NCBI GenBank assembly: GCA_036654795.1 | Contig: JAVVRI010000006.1 | Span: forward strand, 1-35,605 | Direction of reading: 5' to 3' | DNA from: JAVVRI01 sp036654795 | GTDB lineage: Bacteria > Bacteroidota > Bacteroidia > Bacteroidales > Tannerellaceae | DNA length: 35,605 nucleotides | Shown: positions 16,478 through 25,700 of the stretch, piece by piece | Position numbering within the stretch: the stretch's first letter is position 1 | Layout: each line of letters opens with the position of its first letter | Notes under the pieces: model-generated | What the model saw: the letters and a program-made list of their open reading frames with translations, nothing else | Told to the model about the DNA's origin: nothing | Databases searched by the model: none | Program-made: the position numbers and the translations under genes

Positions 16478-17695
16478 ATGTTTAAACAATTCATATGTAT
16501 TGTCCTGCTTATATTTCTGACGGGTTGTAGGCAAAGCGGTGTGCCTCATTGTGATTATCGTATATTGCCGTCTGAGTTTGCCGTTGTGCAACGAGGAGAA
16601 AGCCATTTTGCTTATGGTCCTTCTGTTTTTAGTCTCGACGGACATTTTGTGTGGGGTTCTTCTGTGCTTCGCTCAGAAGAAGATGGTCGATATTATATGG
16701 TTTATTCAGCTCAGGAAGCAGGTAAATATTCTTTTGGTAACGCCTGGGTTTTGGGCTCTAAGATGGGTTTAGCTGTTTCCGATAGACCTGATGGCAACTT
16801 TAAACAATTGGGCTTTTTCTTGAATCAGGACGGCTTTACGCCGGACACCTCTTCCTGGGATGCTCAGACTGTTGTGAATCCTCACCTCCGTCGGTTTGGT
16901 GATAAATACTATCTTTATTATGTCGGATCATCTGATCCAGGTGCGGTTCCTATCAAATCAGAAACAGGAACGCTCGATCTTCGAAGCCGTGTTCAGCAAA
17001 TGCAACAGATCGGAGTTATCGTATTCGATTCGTTTGATAAATTAATGAAGGGGGACTTTGTTAAAAGCAAAGATCCTTTATTGTCTCCTCGTACAAGGGT
17101 TAAACCCAATAACGTGGTGTTACCTTCCTCGGAAGGAATCCTTGCTAAACCGGATAATTTAATTGTGGTAAATCCATCTGTCGTCTATCGTCCTTCTGAT
17201 AAAAAATATTTACTTTATTTTAAAGGAAACATCTATGATCCGGGCTGGAGAGGAGTACATGGTGTCGCTGTTGGCGATTCGCCAACCGGTCCTTTTGTTG
17301 CGTTAGACATACCGGTGTTCGATTTAACGGTAACCGATGGGAAAAAGTTGTCGGCAGAAGATCCCTATGTGTGGTATAACAGAAAAGATCAGCTTTTTTA
17401 TGCTGTATTCAAAGATTTTACCGGCCATTTCACTCAAGCCGGCCCTTGCCTTGCCATCATGTATTCGCACGATGGTGTCGACTGGAAATTACCTAAAAAA
17501 TCATTGTTTATGAAAAAAGAATTGCTATTGACCAGCGGTGACACCTTGCAAGTTCATCGTTTGGAACGTCCACAACTCTTTTTGGATGAGCAAGACGACC
17601 CTATCGTATTATATTCGGCTTGTTCGATAGATGATGTCAATCCGAAAAAGGATGGAAGTTCTTTTAATGTGCAAATTTCAATTAAAAAACAATAG
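16478..17695 (+). CDS. Beta-propeller glycosidase-like lipoprotein (GH43/GH117-like)
   Basis: This 405-residue lipoprotein has a signal ending at Cys17 (FLTGC). The mature part shows repeated blade-like segments typical of five-bladed propeller glycoside hydrolases: VVNPHLRRFGDKYYLYYVGS, VNPSVVYRPSDKKYLLYFKG, AEDPYVWYNRKDQLFYAVF and ERPQLFLDEQDDPIVLYSA. Candidate acidic residues lie in AEDPYVW and ERPQ. The pattern fits the GH43/GH117/GH32-type propeller fold, but I cannot assign a family or sugar. It lies 2 bp before the sulfatase gene and probably works with it on the same oligosaccharide at the cell surface or in the periplasm. Confidence 0.65.
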   Translation: MFKQFICIVLLIFLTGCRQSGVPHCDYRILPSEFAVVQRGESHFAYGPSVFSLDGHFVWGSSVLRSEEDGRYYMVYSAQEAGKYSFGNAWVLGSKMGLAVSDRPDGNFKQLGFFLNQDGFTPDTSSWDAQTVVNPHLRRFGDKYYLYYVGSSDPGAVPIKSETGTLDLRSRVQQMQQIGVIVFDSFDKLMKGDFVKSKDPLLSPRTRVKPNNVVLPSSEGILAKPDNLIVVNPSVVYRPSDKKYLLYFKGNIYDPGWRGVHGVAVGDSPTGPFVALDIPVFDLTVTDGKKLSAEDPYVWYNRKDQLFYAVFKDFTGHFTQAGPCLAIMYSHDGVDWKLPKKSLFMKKELLLTSGDTLQVHRLERPQLFLDEQDDPIVLYSACSIDDVNPKKDGSSFNVQISIKKQ

Positions 17696-17697
17696 TT

Positions 17698-19035
17698 ATG
17701 TTTGTAAATAAACAAATCTACGCCTTGTGTTGCCTGTCTTTAGTGCCTTTACAGCAACTCTCAGCAGCCTCTAAGAAAGCAGTTGGGCAACCTAATATTA
17801 TTTTAATCTATTGTGATGATTTAGGTTATGGAGATTTAGGCGTAACAGGCCATCCTCAAATCCATACGCCTAATATTGATCGTATGGCGTTAGACGGGGT
17901 GCGCTTTTCCAATTATTATAGTGCCTCACCTGCCTCAACGGCAAGTCGGTATGCCATGATGACGGGCAAGTATCCTGCTCGATCCGGCTTTGAATGGGTA
18001 CTAGGCCCTAAGTCGGAAAAAGGTATTCATCCCAACGAAATAACACAAGCCGAAGCATTAAAGAGTAAGGGTTATAAAACGGCTATTTACGGAAAATGGC
18101 ATTTGGGCTCTACCAAACAAGCTTTTATGCCGCTTCAAAATGGATTCGATGAATATGTGGGATTTCCATACAGTAATGATATGATACCTCCCAAATTTCA
18201 GAATATTGCTCTCCTTTGTGGTAATGACACGATTGAGATGAATCCTGATCAATCAAAGCTAACGGAGTTGTATACGCAGAAAGCAATTACATTTATCACC
18301 AAGAACAAAAAAGAGAAATTTTTCATCTATTTGCCTTATGCCATGCCTCACGTGCCACTTCATCCCGGTAAACGTTTTGCCAGTCAGTCAAAGCGTGGAG
18401 CTTATGGAGATGTGGTAGAAGAAATTGATTGGTATGTAGGTGAAATCCTCTCAACACTAAAAAAGGAGAAACTGGATAAGAATACGCTCGTATGGTTCAT
18501 TAGCGACAATGGGCCGTGGATTATAAAAGACGAAGAGGGAGGTTCTGCCGGACTGTTTCGTGATGGTAAAGGTAGCACATGGGAAGGGGGAGTGCGCGTG
18601 CCGTGTATTGCCTATTTACCCGGTCAAATAGTTCCACAGGTAAACGACAAAATAGTTACTGCGATGGATGTTTACGCTACTAATTTGTGGCTGGGGGATT
18701 ACCAATTACCTGAAAATCATGTGACGGATGGTGTGAATATAGCGTCTTATCTGGCCTATCCTAACGCAGCAGAGAAGAAGGATACTCCTTATTTCTATTT
18801 TGGGTTAAGCAATCGTTTGTTTGCTGTGCGAGAAGGAAAGTGGAAGTTACATATGAAAACATATTCTCAAACAGGAGTAGAGTATTTTAGTGGCAAACTC
18901 CCTTTATTATTTAATGTAGAAGTAGATCCTTCTGAAAAAAAAGACTTATCCAAACAGTATCCCGAAATAGTAAAACATTTGCAAGAACTATTGGACGTTA
19001 AAGGAAAAGAAATCACCGTAACTTATAAACAATAA
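17698..19035 (+). CDS. Exported sulfatase, Ser-type (family S1)
   Basis: This 445-residue sulfatase removes sulfate esters from glycans. After a Sec signal (about 1-24), it shows the metal-binding CDDLGYGD (Asp40, Asp41). The active-site motif is STASR, with Ser80 as the residue converted to formylglycine, followed by YAMMTGKYP. KWHLG and FISDNGPW complete the site. Ser in place of Cys implies maturation by an anaerobic radical-SAM sulfatase-maturating enzyme, not encoded in this window. Ala replaces the common Pro at the third motif position, which the consensus tolerates. Its operon position between two glycosidase genes points to a sulfated glycan. The exact sulfated position and sugar cannot be read from the sequence. 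Confidence 0.94.
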   Translation: MFVNKQIYALCCLSLVPLQQLSAASKKAVGQPNIILIYCDDLGYGDLGVTGHPQIHTPNIDRMALDGVRFSNYYSASPASTASRYAMMTGKYPARSGFEWVLGPKSEKGIHPNEITQAEALKSKGYKTAIYGKWHLGSTKQAFMPLQNGFDEYVGFPYSNDMIPPKFQNIALLCGNDTIEMNPDQSKLTELYTQKAITFITKNKKEKFFIYLPYAMPHVPLHPGKRFASQSKRGAYGDVVEEIDWYVGEILSTLKKEKLDKNTLVWFISDNGPWIIKDEEGGSAGLFRDGKGSTWEGGVRVPCIAYLPGQIVPQVNDKIVTAMDVYATNLWLGDYQLPENHVTDGVNIASYLAYPNAAEKKDTPYFYFGLSNRLFAVREGKWKLHMKTYSQTGVEYFSGKLPLLFNVEVDPSEKKDLSKQYPEIVKHLQELLDVKGKEITVTYKQ

Positions 19036-19040
19036 AGAGT

Positions 19041-20588
19041 ATGAAAAATTTCGAGAAAATAATAGTAAGCCTAGCGTTTTGCTCCCTTTTGTCGTGCGAA
19101 AACAAGCCGAAAGAAAGATATGTTACTTCCTGCCTGTTTCCCGATGGAGCCACAGTGGAAGAGAAAGTACGCTTGGCTGGTCACGTTGTTCCCTCAAAGC
19201 GGCAACTGGAATGGCAGAAGATGGAATTTACCGGCTTTATCTGTTATGGTATAAACACTTTTACGGATAAAGAATGGGGCACAGGAAAGGAAGACCCGTC
19301 TCTTTTTGCTCCAACAGAATTGGACGCAGGACAGTGGGTAAAGACAGCAAAAGAGTCCGGTATGAAAATGGTGTTGCTGACTTGTAAGCATCATGACGGT
19401 TTCTGCCTCTGGCCTTCAAAATATACTGATTTCTCAGTAGCGTCTACTCCTTGGAAAGAAGGCAAAGGTGATCTTGTACGTGAAGTGGCGGATGCTTGCA
19501 AGGAATATGGTTTGAAGTTCGCGGTATATTTATCTCCTTGGGATATGAATCATCCTGATTATGGTACCGATGGCTATAATGATTTCTTTGTCAATCAGCT
19601 CACGGAGTTGTTAACGCAATATGGATCTGTAGATGAAGTTTGGTTCGACGGGGCTTGTGGCGAAGGTCCGAATGGTAAAAAACAGGTATATGACTTCAAA
19701 CGTTATTACGAAACGATCCGTCGTCTGCAACCCGAAGCGGTTATTGCCGTTATGGGACCGGACGTACGTTGGGTAGGTACGGAGACCGGTTATGGGCGTG
19801 ATACGGAATGGAGCGTTCTGCCAGCTTCTGTCGTCAACCTATCGGAGATAGAGGAATCTTCTCAACAGGAAGCAGGGAGTGGAACATTCTTGCCTATTGG
19901 CGATAAAATGAAGAAGGATTTAGGTAGCAGAGCATTATTGAGTCAGGCAAAAGGAGCGATCTGGTATCCGTCGGAAGTAGATGTGTCTATCCGTCCGGGT
20001 TGGTATTATCATGCAAAAGAAGATTCAACGGTTAAGTCACCACAAAAATTGATTGACATCTATTATAGCTCTGTCGGTAAAAACTCGTTGTTACTATTGA
20101 ATATACCGCCGGACAAACGAGGACTAATCCATGAAAACGACTCCCATAGCTTAAAAGAAATGGTACGTATATTGAATGAGACCTTCAAGCAGAATCTTTT
20201 AAAGACAGCCCCAATAGCCTCAGCCGATGTAAATCTGTCCGCACTAACAGACAATGTGTTGGATACCTACTGGCAAGGTGAGGGTAAGAGCGAAAAGCAT
20301 GTGATGGAAATTTCTTTTGAAGGCAAACAACGCTTTGACCGTTTGTTGTTGCAAGAAAATATAACGGAAGGTCAACGAATAGAAGCGTTCACACTGGAAT
20401 GCTGGCTAAATAATGAATGGAAATCTGTTGCAGAAGGTACAACGGTCGGTTATAAACGTATTCTTCGATTTGATCCGGTGGAAACAGAAAAAGTACGAAT
20501 TGCCATCAAGCAATCCCGTGATTTACCCCAGATAGCAGAACTAGGCCTCTATAAAGCCTCGGCGGAAGAGCTAAGCGCAAGTAAATGA
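19041..20588 (+). CDS. GH29 alpha-L-fucosidase lipoprotein with C-terminal discoidin-like domain
   Basis: This 515-residue lipoprotein (lipobox LLSC, Cys19) has a GH29 catalytic domain at about 45-385. Signatures are MVLLTCKHHDGFCLWPSKYT and the nucleophile motif VWFDGACG with Asp203. A C-terminal domain (about 390-510) with LDTYWQGEG and FDRLLLQENI resembles an F5/8-type carbohydrate-binding domain, the layout of GH29 subfamily B enzymes that cut alpha-1,3/1,4-fucosides. It is the last gene of the GRE operon, 5 bp after the sulfatase, and removes terminal fucose or a related deoxy-sugar. A 178-bp gap with a fresh promoter follows. Confidence 0.92.
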   Translation: MKNFEKIIVSLAFCSLLSCENKPKERYVTSCLFPDGATVEEKVRLAGHVVPSKRQLEWQKMEFTGFICYGINTFTDKEWGTGKEDPSLFAPTELDAGQWVKTAKESGMKMVLLTCKHHDGFCLWPSKYTDFSVASTPWKEGKGDLVREVADACKEYGLKFAVYLSPWDMNHPDYGTDGYNDFFVNQLTELLTQYGSVDEVWFDGACGEGPNGKKQVYDFKRYYETIRRLQPEAVIAVMGPDVRWVGTETGYGRDTEWSVLPASVVNLSEIEESSQQEAGSGTFLPIGDKMKKDLGSRALLSQAKGAIWYPSEVDVSIRPGWYYHAKEDSTVKSPQKLIDIYYSSVGKNSLLLLNIPPDKRGLIHENDSHSLKEMVRILNETFKQNLLKTAPIASADVNLSALTDNVLDTYWQGEGKSEKHVMEISFEGKQRFDRLLLQENITEGQRIEAFTLECWLNNEWKSVAEGTTVGYKRILRFDPVETEKVRIAIKQSRDLPQIAELGLYKASAEELSASK

Positions 20589-20643
20589 GCTTTTAGATGA
20601 TTGTATGATAAAGAAATGTCTTTCGACTTTTGTCTGTGATTCG

Positions 20644-20675
20644 TTTGGGATAATTGGAAATTAAGTTTAATTTTG
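20644..20675 (+). promoter_or_regulatory. Consensus Bacteroidetes promoter for the sigma factor gene
   Basis: TTTG at 20644-20647 and TAATTTTG at 20668-20675, separated by 20 bp, give an exact match to the housekeeping Bacteroidetes promoter. Transcription should begin near 20682, leaving an 85-nt leader. Confidence 0.75.
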
Positions 20676-20705
20676 TGACACATATTCACTGTTTTGAGAA
20701 AGTTT

Positions 20706-20724
20706 CGTTTGAGGTTGTCAAACG
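20706..20724 (+). other. Leader hairpin before the sigma factor gene
   Basis: CGTTTGA (20706-20712) and TCAAACG (20718-20724) form a 7-bp stem with a 5-nt loop inside the predicted leader. It could affect translation or message stability, but no T-run follows. Confidence 0.4.
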
Positions 20725-20766
20725 GCTCTTATTTCTTGCTCAAATTAATTAAAACACAATTGGCTA

Positions 20767-21318
20767 ATGTCTCATATTGAATTATTTAATACAATCTATG
20801 TGAAATATTACGATAAAACCTATCGTTTCGCTCGGCTCTACGTGCGTGATGATCTGGTAGCTGAAGATATTGCCACAGATTCTTTAATTAAACTATGGGA
20901 GACAATGCAAAGCGAGTCGGTAGAAAAACCGCTCGCTTTGCTGTTGACTATATTAAAACACAAATCGCTGGATTACCTAAGAAAGCAAGTGAGCATACAT
21001 GAAACGTTAGAGTCATTGGCCGCGTTGCATCAACGTGAATTATCTATTCGCATTTCAACCTTGGAAGCATGCAATCCAGATCATATTTTTAGTGATGAAA
21101 TTCAAAAAATATTAGAGGATACACTCAATTCATTGCCTGATCAGACAAAAAGAATTTTCATAATGAGTCGCTATGAACAAAAAACAGGAAAAGAGATAGC
21201 TGATATTTTGGGAATAACGGTTAAGGGAGTTGATTATCATATTGCCAAAGCCTTGAAATTACTGCGTATTACGTTGAAAGATTATCTGCCGCTACTTTGT
21301 CTTTTTGTCGATCATTAA
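20767..21318 (+). CDS. ECF-type RNA polymerase sigma-70 factor
   Basis: This 183-residue sigma factor has region 2 (about 10-80, with YRFARLYVRDDLVAEDIATD) and region 4 (about 120-172, with LPDQTKRIFIMSRYEQKTGKEIADILGITV forming its helix-turn-helix). It belongs to the SusCD-linked ECF group of Bacteroidetes. Such factors are held by a membrane FecR anti-sigma and released when the cognate SusC detects its glycan through its N-terminal STN domain. Here FecR and an STN-bearing SusC follow, so this factor should control the SusC/D transcript. It has its own consensus promoter. The 287-bp gap to FecR is longer than I would expect for such pairs. Confidence 0.93.
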   Translation: MSHIELFNTIYVKYYDKTYRFARLYVRDDLVAEDIATDSLIKLWETMQSESVEKPLALLLTILKHKSLDYLRKQVSIHETLESLAALHQRELSIRISTLEACNPDHIFSDEIQKILEDTLNSLPDQTKRIFIMSRYEQKTGKEIADILGITVKGVDYHIAKALKLLRITLKDYLPLLCLFVDH

Positions 21319-21605
21319 ATTCGTAACCGTATTAGTCATGTTTGCCCTAGCTCATTCGATATATTCCTATTTATATCGTGTGCATTTATGCCTTAAAATA
21401 TGAATGTTTATTCTTTTGAGCCGGCTCAAAATTAAATTCGAGCCAGCTGAAAATTAATTTCGAGCATGCTCAAAATCAATTTTCAGCATGCTCGAAAGAA
21501 TAAAAACATACGAAGGCGGAAAGAAAAGAGGACGAGGAAAAGATTAGAATAAAAGTTGACTTTCTTACTAGTGAAACCTTTCCGGCTTACGTCATATATA
21601 TAGAA
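21319..21605. other. Sigma-FecR intergenic region with a palindrome cluster
   Basis: This 287-bp gap holds no gene I can support. A hairpin CGATATA/TATATCG (21357-21363 and 21372-21378) follows the sigma stop and might end or pause transcription. The main content is four related palindromes at 21414-21497, entered separately. From 21498 to the FecR start the sequence is purine-rich with no clear -7 box. FecR is probably expressed by readthrough or from the target promoter of the sigma factor. Confidence 0.5.
21414..21497. repeat. Cluster of four related palindromes
   Basis: Four elements with a GAGC/GCTC-type core lie in 84 bp: TTTTGAGCCGGCTCAAAA (21414-21431, perfect), TTCGAGCCAGCTGAAAA (21437-21453), TTTCGAGCATGCTCAAAA (21458-21475) and TTTTCAGCATGCTCGAAA (21480-21497). 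Elements 3 and 4 also pair with each other as an 18-bp arm hairpin with one mismatch and a 4-nt loop, and elements 1 and 2 are likewise inverted versions of one another. It could be a multimeric protein-binding site, a cruciform, or a strong RNA structure between the sigma and anti-sigma genes. Confidence 0.85.
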
Positions 21606-22553
21606 ATGAAAAATATGGAAGATAAACTATTACAAGCATATTACGAAGGGGAGGTTTCTCATGAGCAGTCGCGTCTGATAACAGAATGGCTTGATGCTGA
21701 TGAGGAGAATATGAAATATTATCAGCGATTATGCCGTTTGCAGGAAATTGTTTTCTGGCGCGATGATCTGGACACTATTTTGCGACCTTATAGACGAAAC
21801 GTACGGTTAAGGAGAATTAGTTTTGAGGCCTTTAAGGTAGCGGCGATATTTATTTTAGGTTTTCTGTTGAATTATGGCATCAACCGAACGAACCAGGAGG
21901 AGGTAGCAATGCAGGAAGTACACGTTCCTAGCGGACAGAATGCACAATTGCTTTTGGCCGATGGTTCGAAAGTGTGGCTAAACGCAGGAAGTACATTAAC
22001 CTTCCCTACTAGGTTTGAGCCCGGCAAACGTCAAGTAACCCTTGAAGGAGAAGGCTTTTTTGAAGTAAAAGCAGATAAGGAAAAACCTTTCATTGTTTCT
22101 ACCACTCAGTATGATATAAGGGCTTTAGGCACCTCCTTTAATGTGGAAGCGTATAAACATAAACAATCAAATTGTTTTAAAACAGCCTTACTTACTGGCA
22201 AAGTAGAAATTACAGATCGTATGAGTCGTACTTTTTCGCTAAGTCCCAATACTCAGGCCATACAAGTCGGTGACCAGTTGGTTGTTGTCCCGATAAAAAA
22301 TAATGATTACTTTTTATGGAGGGAGGGCATCATAAGTTTTGACGACCCGATGAGTGAGGTGTTTAAGAAATTAGAATTGCATTTTAATGTGGTTATAGAC
22401 GTTCATAATAAGCAAATACTGCAAAATAAACGACATTGTATGGGGAAATTCAGGTCTGTTGACGGTTTGGATCATATATTAAAAGTTTTGCAGTACACAA
22501 ACCATTTTACTTATGAGAAGGACGATGTGGTGAATAAGATTATCATTAAATGA
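21606..22553 (+). CDS. FecR-family anti-sigma factor
   Basis: This 315-residue inner-membrane protein has an N-terminal cytoplasmic anti-sigma part (1-75), one membrane helix (about 78-92, VAAIFILGFLLNYGI), a periplasmic FecR domain (about 105-215, with VHVPSGQNAQLLLADGSKVW and TLEGEGFFEV), and a C-terminal domain of DUF4974 type (about 240-315). It should bind the sigma factor until the STN domain of SusC transmits glycan binding across the periplasm. An in-frame ATG at 21615 is an alternative start with little effect on the product. The gene lies 163 bp before SusC. Confidence 0.93.
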   Translation: MKNMEDKLLQAYYEGEVSHEQSRLITEWLDADEENMKYYQRLCRLQEIVFWRDDLDTILRPYRRNVRLRRISFEAFKVAAIFILGFLLNYGINRTNQEEVAMQEVHVPSGQNAQLLLADGSKVWLNAGSTLTFPTRFEPGKRQVTLEGEGFFEVKADKEKPFIVSTTQYDIRALGTSFNVEAYKHKQSNCFKTALLTGKVEITDRMSRTFSLSPNTQAIQVGDQLVVVPIKNNDYFLWREGIISFDDPMSEVFKKLELHFNVVIDVHNKQILQNKRHCMGKFRSVDGLDHILKVLQYTNHFTYEKDDVVNKIIIK

Positions 22554-22622
22554 CTTTAATTTGTTTAACCTTAAAATATTAGCAGCCCATGAAGTAGAAA
22601 AAGAGAAAGGAAAAAAGAAAGA

Positions 22623-22666
22623 AACCGGTAAGCGCGCCAACGCTCACCGGTTAAGGGTCAGAACCC
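22623..22666 (+). other. Structured leader before susC
   Basis: AACCGGTAAGCG (22623-22634) pairs with CGCTCACCGGTT (22641-22652), one mismatch in 12 bp, 6-nt loop. A small GGGT/ACCC hairpin (22655-22666) follows. The structure sits 50-90 nt before the SusC start, in the 163-bp FecR-SusC gap. No T-run follows, so a leader-RNA role such as message stability or post-transcriptional control is more likely than termination. Confidence 0.55.
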
Positions 22667-22716
22667 CGAAGTAGCAAAATTATCGAAGTACTAACAGAAA
22701 AAACATTTACAAAATT

Positions 22717-25700
22717 ATGAATTATATTTTGTACAGGCAATTTTTACCAGAAATTAAACACATATTTCGTATTATGAAAATCAGTGTTATAGTCATGTTC
22801 ACTTGTATTTATACACTTTTAGCTGTGGAATCTCATTCGCAGAATGCAAAAGTGTCTATACAAGCCAATGGCTTTTCCATTCAGGACGTAATGAAGGAGA
22901 TCGAACGGCAAACGGATTATTTGTTTGTTTACAACAACAACGAAGTAAATGTAGGCAATAAGGTCTCTTTGAATGTTAAGAATGAAACGGTCTCCGCTGT
23001 ATTAGCTAACATTTTTAAGGATACCGACGTAGAATATAAAGTGATAGGTAAAAATATCACACTTGTTAAGAGAAACGAAATAACAGGAAGAAACTTTGTC
23101 AATCAGCAATCCGCAAAAAAGGTTTCAGGTACTGTTGTCGACCAATTGGGAGAACCGATTGCCGGAGCGAATGTCGTAGAAAAGGCTACAACCAACGGAA
23201 CGATTACAGATATAGATGGTCGTTTTAGTTTTGAGGTATCAGAAGGCGCAACTTTGTTAGTTTCGTTTATCGGATACTCTCCATCAGAAACTAAAATTGG
23301 AAGTCGTACTACTCTTATTATAAAGCTTAAGGAAGACTCGGAATTATTGGAAGAGGTTGTGGTCATAGGCTATGGTACAGTTAAAAAAAGCGATTTGACG
23401 GGATCAGTGGGATCTGTTTCTATGGCAAAAGTGAGTCAGGTTGGTATTACTAGTGCCGATCGTGCATTACAAGGACAAGTGGCAGGTGTACAAGTAAACG
23501 CAAAGACTGGGCAACCTGGTGGAAATTCTCTTGCGGGAGGAAATGAGCCTCTGTATGTTATTGATGGAATGCCTTTGGTAAATATGGATTCTAATTTAAA
23601 TCCCGAAGATATAATCTCAATGGAAGTACTAAAAGATGCATCATCTACAGCTATTTATGGTTCCCGTGGAGCCAATGGGGTAGTACTTATAACAACAAAA
23701 AGAGGAAAGTCAACTAAAACAGTTGTAAACTATAGTGGTTATATGGGGGTATCCCAGCTAAGAAAGAAGCTTGATCTTTTGGAGAAAGATGATTATATAG
23801 CTATGGTGAATGAGGTTTCTCAAAATGACGGAAAGGGTATTGCTATAACACCAGAGGAAGTTGCATTACTACCCAATAATGATTGGCAGGATTTAGCATA
23901 CCAAAATGCATTAATGCATAACCATCAATTATCAGTAGCAGGTGGTAATGAATCTACAAACTTATATGCTTCTTTAAATTATTTAAATCAAGAAGGTATT
24001 ATTCTTAATTCGGGCTACGATCGGTTATCTTTACGAATCAATGGGGATCATAAAATTAACAGTAAATTATCACTAAGTGCTAATATTGCTTATTCTTATG
24101 GTAAAAAAAGACATGCTAATAGTGATACTGGTGGTTGGGGAGGAATTGCCTATACAGCAATGGTCATGCCTCCTATTTCTGAAATAAAGGACGAAGAAGG
24201 TAAATATACAGTGTTTAAAGGTGACCCATGGGGTGGAACAAACCCAGTCGGAATGGCTGAATTATATAAAAACAAGAGTGTAGATTCTAAATTATTGGCT
24301 AATTTATCCTTGAACTATAATATTATTGATGGATTGATATTCAAAATAAACGCAGGGGCAGAAGTGAATGCAAATGAATTAGATATATATATTCCTATAG
24401 GTTTAGCTGCTGGTCCTGGAGCTAGTAATGGTAATGCTACAAAATCTAAATCCAATTATTATTCTTTGATTAACGAAAATATTCTTACATATGAAAAGAA
24501 AATAAACAAAAAACATAGTATAAATATTATGGGGGGGGTTACCTTTCAAACGTATCAGACAAACCATTTAAAAGGTACATCTACCGGTTTTCTGAGAGAC
24601 ATATACGAAACTTATAATTTAGGAGCAGGAGCTAATCCGGGTAAGCCAGCTTCTGGTTTTAGTGATTATAAAATGGTTTCTTTTTTAGGTAGGGCAAATT
24701 ATAATTTGATGGAACGTTATTTGTTCACTGTGTCTGCTCGCTATGATGGTTCTTCTAAATTCAGTGTTAATCATAAGTTTGCTTTTTTCCCTTCTGCAGC
24801 AGTCGCTTGGAGAATGACTGAAGAACAATTTTTGAAAGATGTAACGTGGTTAAGTAATCTGAAATTTAGAGCAAGTATCGGTCAAACAGGAAATCAGGGG
24901 ATTTCTCCTTATGGAACTCAGGCGATACTAGGAACTAGTACTCCCGTTTTCGATGCAGGAAAAGATGTTGGATTTGGTTTGTCATCTATTGCTAATGATA
25001 ATTTAAAATGGGAAACGACAACTCAAACAGATATAGGTTTGGATGTTGGACTCTTTGATAATCGATTAAATATTGGTGTGGATTATTATTTAAAACAGAC
25101 ACGTGATTTATTATATAATGCGCCTTTACCACCCTCATCTGGATATTCTAAAATGTTACGTAATATTGGTAGAATAGACAATAAGGGTATAGAAATTTCT
25201 ATTAATACAATAAATATGAAGGGAAAGGTTAACTGGTCTACTAATTTAAATATTTCGGCTAACCGCTCAATTGTTAAAGATTTAGGGTGCGATGTACAAG
25301 GTGCTAAGATTCAACGAATAGATTATCCCGGAGGAGGAGGAAACTGGTTCCCATTATTTTTAGGGAAGGCTCCGGGACAATTGTATGGATATGAAGTTGA
25401 AGGTATTTATCAAACAGATGAGGAGGCCATCCAAAATGGTGAAGGTCGAAAAAGAGCAGGTGATTACCGCTATAAGGATGTAGATGGAAAGCCGGGTATT
25501 ACAACGGGGGATAAAGTTATGTTAACCAATCTACAACCCAAATTTACATTTGGTTTGACTAATGTCATAAATTGGAATAATTTTGAGTTTACATTTCTTG
25601 TGATAGGAAGCATTGGTAATGATATTGTTAATGAATTTAATAAAAATATCGTAAATATAGGTGGCTCGTGGAATATTCGTAAAGAGGTTTGGGAGAATCG

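Noticed and set aside
17698..19035. Sulfatase as an inactive relic because Cys is missing
   Set aside because: Ser-type motifs are a normal anaerobic variant, and all metal-binding and other conserved residues are present.
20640..20711. TTCGTTTG direct repeat around the sigma promoter as inversion or recombination sites
   Set aside because: The copies are only 8 bp and in direct orientation, with no recombinase nearby; one is simply the -33 element.
21414..21497. Palindrome cluster as a CRISPR array
   Set aside because: Units are palindromic, vary in sequence, and are separated by only 4-5 bp; there are no spacers and no cas genes.
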